A stretch of 64,000 nt of DNA from Chrysemys picta bellii (taxonomy: Eukaryota > Chordata > Testudines > Emydidae). The stretch spans positions 116,453,434-116,517,433 of the forward strand of contig NC_088795.1 of NCBI RefSeq assembly GCF_011386835.1. Reading direction: 5' to 3'. A model generated the notes under the pieces. The model searched no databases. It saw only the letters and a list, made by a program, of their open reading frames with translations, and was not told the DNA's origin. Every line of letters begins with the position of its first letter. Positions within the stretch are counted from its first letter, which is position 1. Positions 58,746 to 64,000 of this stretch are shown one piece after another. Position numbers and translations under genes: made by a program.

Positions 58746-60791
58746 CATTACAGTGCACATAAATCGCCAGCTATCAGCAAGACATTTAAATCCTATGTCA
58801 CTTAGAATAGTTAGTAGAATGAGTCAAAGAATAGCCTTGGGTGATCTTGAAGAATTTAAAAAAGCATTTTATACTAGGCTTAGAAATAAGATACCAGTAG
58901 AAAATATAGGGTGAGATCTTGTGCTGTGCCTCTAAGAAACAAAGCACAGAACTCACAGCCTGGGGGTGATGAATGGGGACTAAGGTGGCTTTAAGCTGAT
59001 TTTTGTGACCTCCTGATCTTAAACCCATCATCAACTTTCAGCCTACACTTCAGGGCTTACTTGACTAGGAATGGATTTAAGCAGGTGCTTAGGCACTTTT
59101 CTGAACAGAGGGCCCAACTTTGTATAGCTGTGTCAACATTGCATTATGGGTGATCTTGCTGCTATTAACAGGTCCTATTAATTGGTGCCCAACCCTACCC
59201 TTTCCACATGTAAGAGAGCTGGATGAGGGCTAACAATTATTAACAGAGCACAGTTCCCTTTTGAGGCACACTCTTAGGAGCTGCCTATTTTATTTATCTA
59301 GCAGCGATGAATGTGATGTACCTCTCCCAGTGGCACATACGGCAGAGGATGCAGTTTTTCTTAAGCAGTTTTCTTGTCATACAGCTAAGCATTTCTACCT
59401 AATTACAAGCTGTGAGTTGTTGAGCTGGAACTCAAAAGCCACCCAGTATAAAAACTAAAGCAACCACCGGTGCATGACCTGGCAACAGTGCGGGGCCCAG
59501 CCTGTGGGTTAGTGCGTGTTGCTGTAGGATTTTAAAAAAAGAACCGTGTGCATTTCTCTCTATATTAAATTTGTTTTTACAGCACTGGAATTGTACACAG
59601 GATTTTATAAAACCTGGTTTGGAAGGTTGCAGGTGTAAAACCACCAGTGGGAAGACTAGCACAGCTTCTCTGCAATCAGCTCTTTGATTGCTGGCTTTGT
59701 TTCAGATAGCCAGAAATAATTAATAAGTTACTCATGGTGCTTTGCTTAGTCTCACATGGTCTGTTCATAAATGTAAGTATTCCCAAAGATTAGAAGTGAA
59801 CATGATTATTAATTTGAGGGGTTTTTTTAAATTAATAAGACTCTAGCATGTTTACAAAACTGTCTGTATTTGCCTGTTACCTGTGTGGAGTTCATTAATT
59901 AATTAAATAATACATGACATTGCAGCAGTGAATCTCCACATTTGCAAATAAAAGCTCTGATTAAAAAAAATATTTTAAAAATTGAATGTGCTGTAAGACT
60001 TAGTTCCAAACAGTTTAGGAATAGTTCATGACTGACCAATCCTGTGTAACGTGCTCGAATTCTGGTCCCAGTGTTGCATTCTTTAAGCCTAAAAAATTAG
60101 AATAGATGATTTGGCTGCGTGGGGACTGAGCCTTGTATTTGAAATATGATCAAGTGTTATGATAGCATTGCTCATAGTGTCAGTGAGAAGGTAAAACTCT
60201 CTAATACTGATTTCTCTCTTGCCGGTGCCAGAGCATCTGCTAATGCCTACAAGTCCTTTAATAAGCAGTGAGTCTTGATGTTTTGACCCGTGACTTCCTT
60301 TCACACATAGTAAAGATAACCATCCTCTAATTATTCCATACTCCTGGGAATTTTTAGAAGACTAGTAGTTTTCTCCCTGATGTATGTGTTTGCAATCTGC
60401 ATACCAATATTGCAGTAGATTGGTCCTCCTGCACTGACTAGCAGACAGTTATTCTGTTGAGTGATGGAATATATTTTCTAATAATACTTTCCATAAGAGT
60501 GCATTTATTTCAAATATTTTTCATTTATACATTGGCTGTTGAAAATAGATCACTCCCCTGCCCCCCAACACACGCACTGTTTTAGTATAATGCAGTAAGA
60601 AAGGACTAAATAAATGAAAGTTAACAGAAATGATGGAAATGATGCTGTAGTCACTTGTGGAGTGCTGCATCTTTAAATGTGAAGTGAAGACCAGCTGTTA
60701 CTTCAACAGGATGAAAATTAGTTTCAAAATAACATCTATGAAATTGTAAGGAAATTAATTCTCCGTACCTTGCACAAAATGACCTAATGAG

Positions 60792-61177
60792 TAGAGCTGG
60801 GTGAAATTTTTCATCGAAAACTATTTTTTTGTGAAAAATGCAGATTCAGGAACACAAAAATATTTTGCATTTTTTAATTGGTTTTTGTCAACTTGTTTGT
60901 GTTGGAGGGCAAGGGGGAAAAACATTTTGACATTTTTGAAATGAAGCATTTCAATTTTTCAGTTCAAAATGACTTTGTTTTTATATTGCTTTCAGTTTAA
61001 TTTTAAAAAAATTGAAATTGCAACACAGCATTTTGTTCTACCCATATATGTATATATATATTTACTTTTCGATTAGCTAAAATTTTTTGGGGAAAATGGT
61101 TTTGGTTAGACTTGAAAATCAAAAAATTTTATGGAATTGCCAGTAAATAAAAAAAATGCATTATTCACACAGCGCTA
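60792..61177. mobile_element. hAT-type element, same family as 40056
   Basis: Ends TAGAGCTGGGTGAAATTTTT and, in reverse complement, TAGCGCTGTGTGAATAATGC. Target duplication ctaatgag / ctagtgag (60784-60791, 61178-61185) matches at 7 of 8. Confidence 0.9.
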
Positions 61178-62910
61178 CTAGTGAGTAAAATGTCTAGGAA
61201 TCTGGGTGCTGCTGTTAATGTTGTTGCATTTTGCATCCATCTTTGTATCGTACTTCTGTAGAGCCTAATCCAAACCCTGCTGAAGTCAGTAGAAAGACTT
61301 CCATTGAATTTAAGTTTTGATTGAAAATTGTAATGTCACTGTCTCCAAAGTCTTGATATCCTTATGCTGGCAATTGTCTTTATGGAAATTAACATTTTGG
61401 AAAGCTCAGGCTGAAGACAAGAGTCAGAGAACCAGGGCACCAGCAAGGGGAATATTGAGTCTACAAAAGAGAGTCTCTAATTTCAGCTGCTGTATCCAGT
61501 GCCCTAGGGGACTGTGGCAGAAGAGGAGCAGCAATTGCATGAAAGTCCTGCTCAGTCCCTGCATCATGGGACTAGAGCATGCTCAGTACATATGGAATAT
61601 TTAGAGAATTTTGCTGCCAAACTAACAAATCTCTATTGAGCACGTGCAAACTGAGATTTCCAGAATACCTTGCCTCTTTGTTTTGTTTTGTTTTCTGAAA
61701 AAGAATTTTTTTCTCTGGTTCCAGAGAAGAACTTGAACAATTCCAAAGTGATTTCAAGAAATTCACTGGGATGAAGTGAGAAACTTGAGATATAAAGACA
61801 TTTACAAAAAAAACCCCAAACAAACAAAAAAATGAGAGAGAGAGAGAGAATGTTTTGAGTTGGTAAGAGGAGCCTGGATTTGGATAGTGTAAATCATGAG
61901 AGAAGGGAATGGAAAGAGAATGTGAATTTGAAGTATTCTAGGGCCTGACTCAAAAGCCCATTGAAATCAATGGAAAGGTTCACAGGTCCTTAATGCCAAG
62001 AATGTTTCTTAACACATACACAAGAGGAAAACAACAGATGGCTCAATTTCCCTGTAGAAAGGGCCAAAAATCTTTAGCCTACAGGGAAAAACAGTAGACT
62101 TGGCAGATCTGTATGAACTACAAAGTCGATGTGCATTAAAATGTATTGTTAGAAGGTGAGGGCACCTTTATTATTGCTTTAGATAAGGACTGTGTCTGTC
62201 TGTCTTTTCTCCTTTTTGTAAATAAAAAGTAAAATTCCTCTATAGAGGAAACAAAGGAAGATCAATGTCTTGTTCAGTAAAAATAGATTTTTATTGTAAT
62301 GTGCTAGCCTGAAATTTATTATAAGGACTGAATTAATTCTCATGTTATAGCTTTTCACAATAATAGTTTCAAAAGACTTATTTGGAGAAAAAAGTGAAAA
62401 ACTGAAAAGCTATGGAATATAGATTTACTAAAGGCAAATAAGACTCCCTAGGCTGGCAGAACATTAATAATAATAATCTACAAAAGTAATTAGGTTTTTT
62501 TTTGCCTTTGCACAGTACCTTGGCACTGTGGAAAAAATGTACAAGAAATCTGAGGCACTAATCAAGAGTCAGATTTTTATATATCACTTTCACAGACTAA
62601 ATGTAACTTTAGAAAAAATTTTATGTTACTGTTTTACCTTTTACAATGTTTTGGGAAGTCATGATGGGCTCTAAATGGAAATAAGACCGGTTTATGACCA
62701 TTAAAAATGAAGAAACTATCTGCTTCTAGCCGCCCACAAAGCAAAACAGCCAATTACAATAGCTGTTTGCTTTGTAGGGTCTTCTTTTGTTTTATAAAGG
62801 TTTGTTATTCCATTAACAAGTGTATTCTTAGCCATTTTAATTGGTGTAAAGAAGACTATCTCATTTCATTATCCAATAAAACAAATAGACAACTGCTCAT
62901 TCCATCTCAG

Positions 62911-63233
62911 TTTACGTCTACATTGCAAGCTAGGGGTTGTGATTTCCCCTGCTCATGTACACACCCTCAGCTAGCGCTCATTGAGCTAGCACAAGTATAA
63001 GTAACAGTAAAGCTGTGGTTGCACTGGTAGCAGCGGTAAAGGGGACTACAAACCTGCCCAAAACTGGTGGGTATGTACTCGGCAGGGCTCAGCTGTGCCT
63101 CTGCTGCTGCTCCTCCCTGTACTTCGCTGCTCTGTCACTGCTCATCCTCATGCTAGTTCGATGAGATCTTGCGCTAGTATATGGACATGGGCAGGGGAAT
63201 CCCATCTCTAGGTCATAGTGTAGAGCTAGCCCT
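62911..63233. mobile_element. MITE with CpG-poor inverted ends
   Basis: Left TTTACGTCTACATTGCAAGC with GGGGTTGTGATTTCCCCTG; right GGGGAATCCCATCTCTAGGT with AGTGTAGAGCTAGCCCT. The halves are inverted. Confidence 0.65.
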
Positions 63234-64000
63234 AGATGGCTAGCAACTCCTGATGCTTCTAATGTAAACAAAAAGCTTCCCCCTCGAATTCCTTTCTTCC
63301 TGAATGCTTGAGAGGAAAAAAATGGGCCTTGCAGCATTTATAGTGTGTGTGGGGGGGTCCTGTTATAGCAAAATACTGAGAGACAAAGAGTTGAGAGTAG
63401 AGCTTATGGAAAAATCCTTTTTTTCTGCTTGCGGAAAATTTTGACTTTTAAGTGGAAAATCCCAAACTGAAAATTTTGATTCAGAAATGCCATTGCTATG
63501 CCTCAAGAGAATTGTTTTTGGGTGTCCCATATTATCATTCTTCTCTAGGGGCTGGGCTCCCTGCCTGGGTTATGTCTCTCCAGATGCACCAGTCTCTCCT
63601 CCTGCTAGACCCATGGCCACAATGCATTATGGCAGATGCTGTCCTTCTGAGGAACCTGGCCCATACAGGAGAATGCACTCATGAGGCGCCCAAACTACAG
63701 CAACGGTGACAGCAATCCAAATCCAAAACATTTTTTGGGGGGGGAGCAGGGATGGGTGTTCAGTTTTTGATAAAATGTCAAAATTTTCCACCGAAAGCAG
63801 TCACTTCACACTAAAAAATTTGTTTTGTTGAAAACCTAATTTTCCATTCAGAAAGATAGAAAAATGGCAGCGGGCTCTTGTTGAAAGATGTGGGCTCTGA
63901 TTGTGCTGGAGAAATCATGTCCAGAGTACTTGGAGAGGTGCCGTGAGGACTTGATGATGCAAGGTGCTGAGCCCTCTGCTCCAATCCAGTAAAGCCTGTG

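Larger units (their letters stand above)
49730..64000 (+). other. SLC2A9 intron after the TM5 exon, running off the window
   Basis: Starts with gtaagt. The next conserved exon (TM6 and the long cytosolic loop; L-P-D-S-P-R-Y type motif) is not found by reading to 64000. Repeats listed: MITE tail (51425-51572), SINE (52178-52330), old antisense CR1 (54590-54880), TG/AG microsatellite (54958-55018), poly-T (57037-57062), MITE (57111-57387), TG microsatellite (57984-58047), MITE (58642-58745), hAT (60792-61177), MITE (62911-63233). Other stretches look unique or too old to assign. Confidence 0.7.

Overview
The window reads as vertebrate nuclear DNA, most likely from a turtle, probably a hidden-necked one. 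The host call rests on the repeats: tRNA-derived SINEs of the tortoise type, CR1 LINE 3' ends with the typical tails, a tRNA-headed SINE with a CR1-like tail, many hAT-type and other short inverted-repeat elements, and TG...CA solo LTRs. Most open frames are short and lie inside repeats or in the antisense of repeats.

The only host gene I can support is the 5' half of SLC2A9 (GLUT9, urate/hexose transporter) on the + strand. Four internal coding exons are clear: 24714-24812 (99 bp), 42046-42206 (161 bp), 47746-47870 (125 bp) and 49584-49729 (146 bp). Each has AG/GT borders, the phases are compatible (0, 2, 1, 0), and together they encode 177 residues covering TM1 to TM5. The next expected exon (reading like E-S-T-W-P-Y-L-F in human GLUT9) is not seen by eye before 64000, so the gene probably runs out of the window.

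Two candidate first coding exons lie upstream, and both end in phase 0 so that either can join the TM1 exon. Exon A (16870-16932) encodes a lysine/glutamate-rich N-terminus ending in KKKV. Exon B (21451-21501) encodes a short basic N-terminus and sits in a CpG-rich block (about 20640-21560). That block holds a tandem duplication with a period of about 345 bp; the other copy has lost both the ATG and the GT donor. This suggests two promoters and two N-termini, as known for mammalian GLUT9, with a duplicated promoter/first exon. It is the most interesting part of the window.

Layout: 1-16850 is repeat-rich 5' flank, including a nest of elements at 11.8-14.3 kb (old SINE, LTR A, LTR B inside LTR A, and a MITE). 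16850-24713 holds the candidate first exons, an inverted SINE pair with a 15-bp target duplication, and the CpG-rich block. 24813-42045 is a 17-kb intron with a large MITE, LTRs, CR1 tails, a C-rich minisatellite and a hAT element with a perfect 8-bp target duplication. 42207-47745 holds a decayed CR1 reverse transcriptase joined tail to tail with an antisense CR1 end. 49730-64000 is intron with a palindrome-ended SINE, microsatellites and more MITEs. No rRNA, functional tRNA, CRISPR or bacterial-type feature is present.
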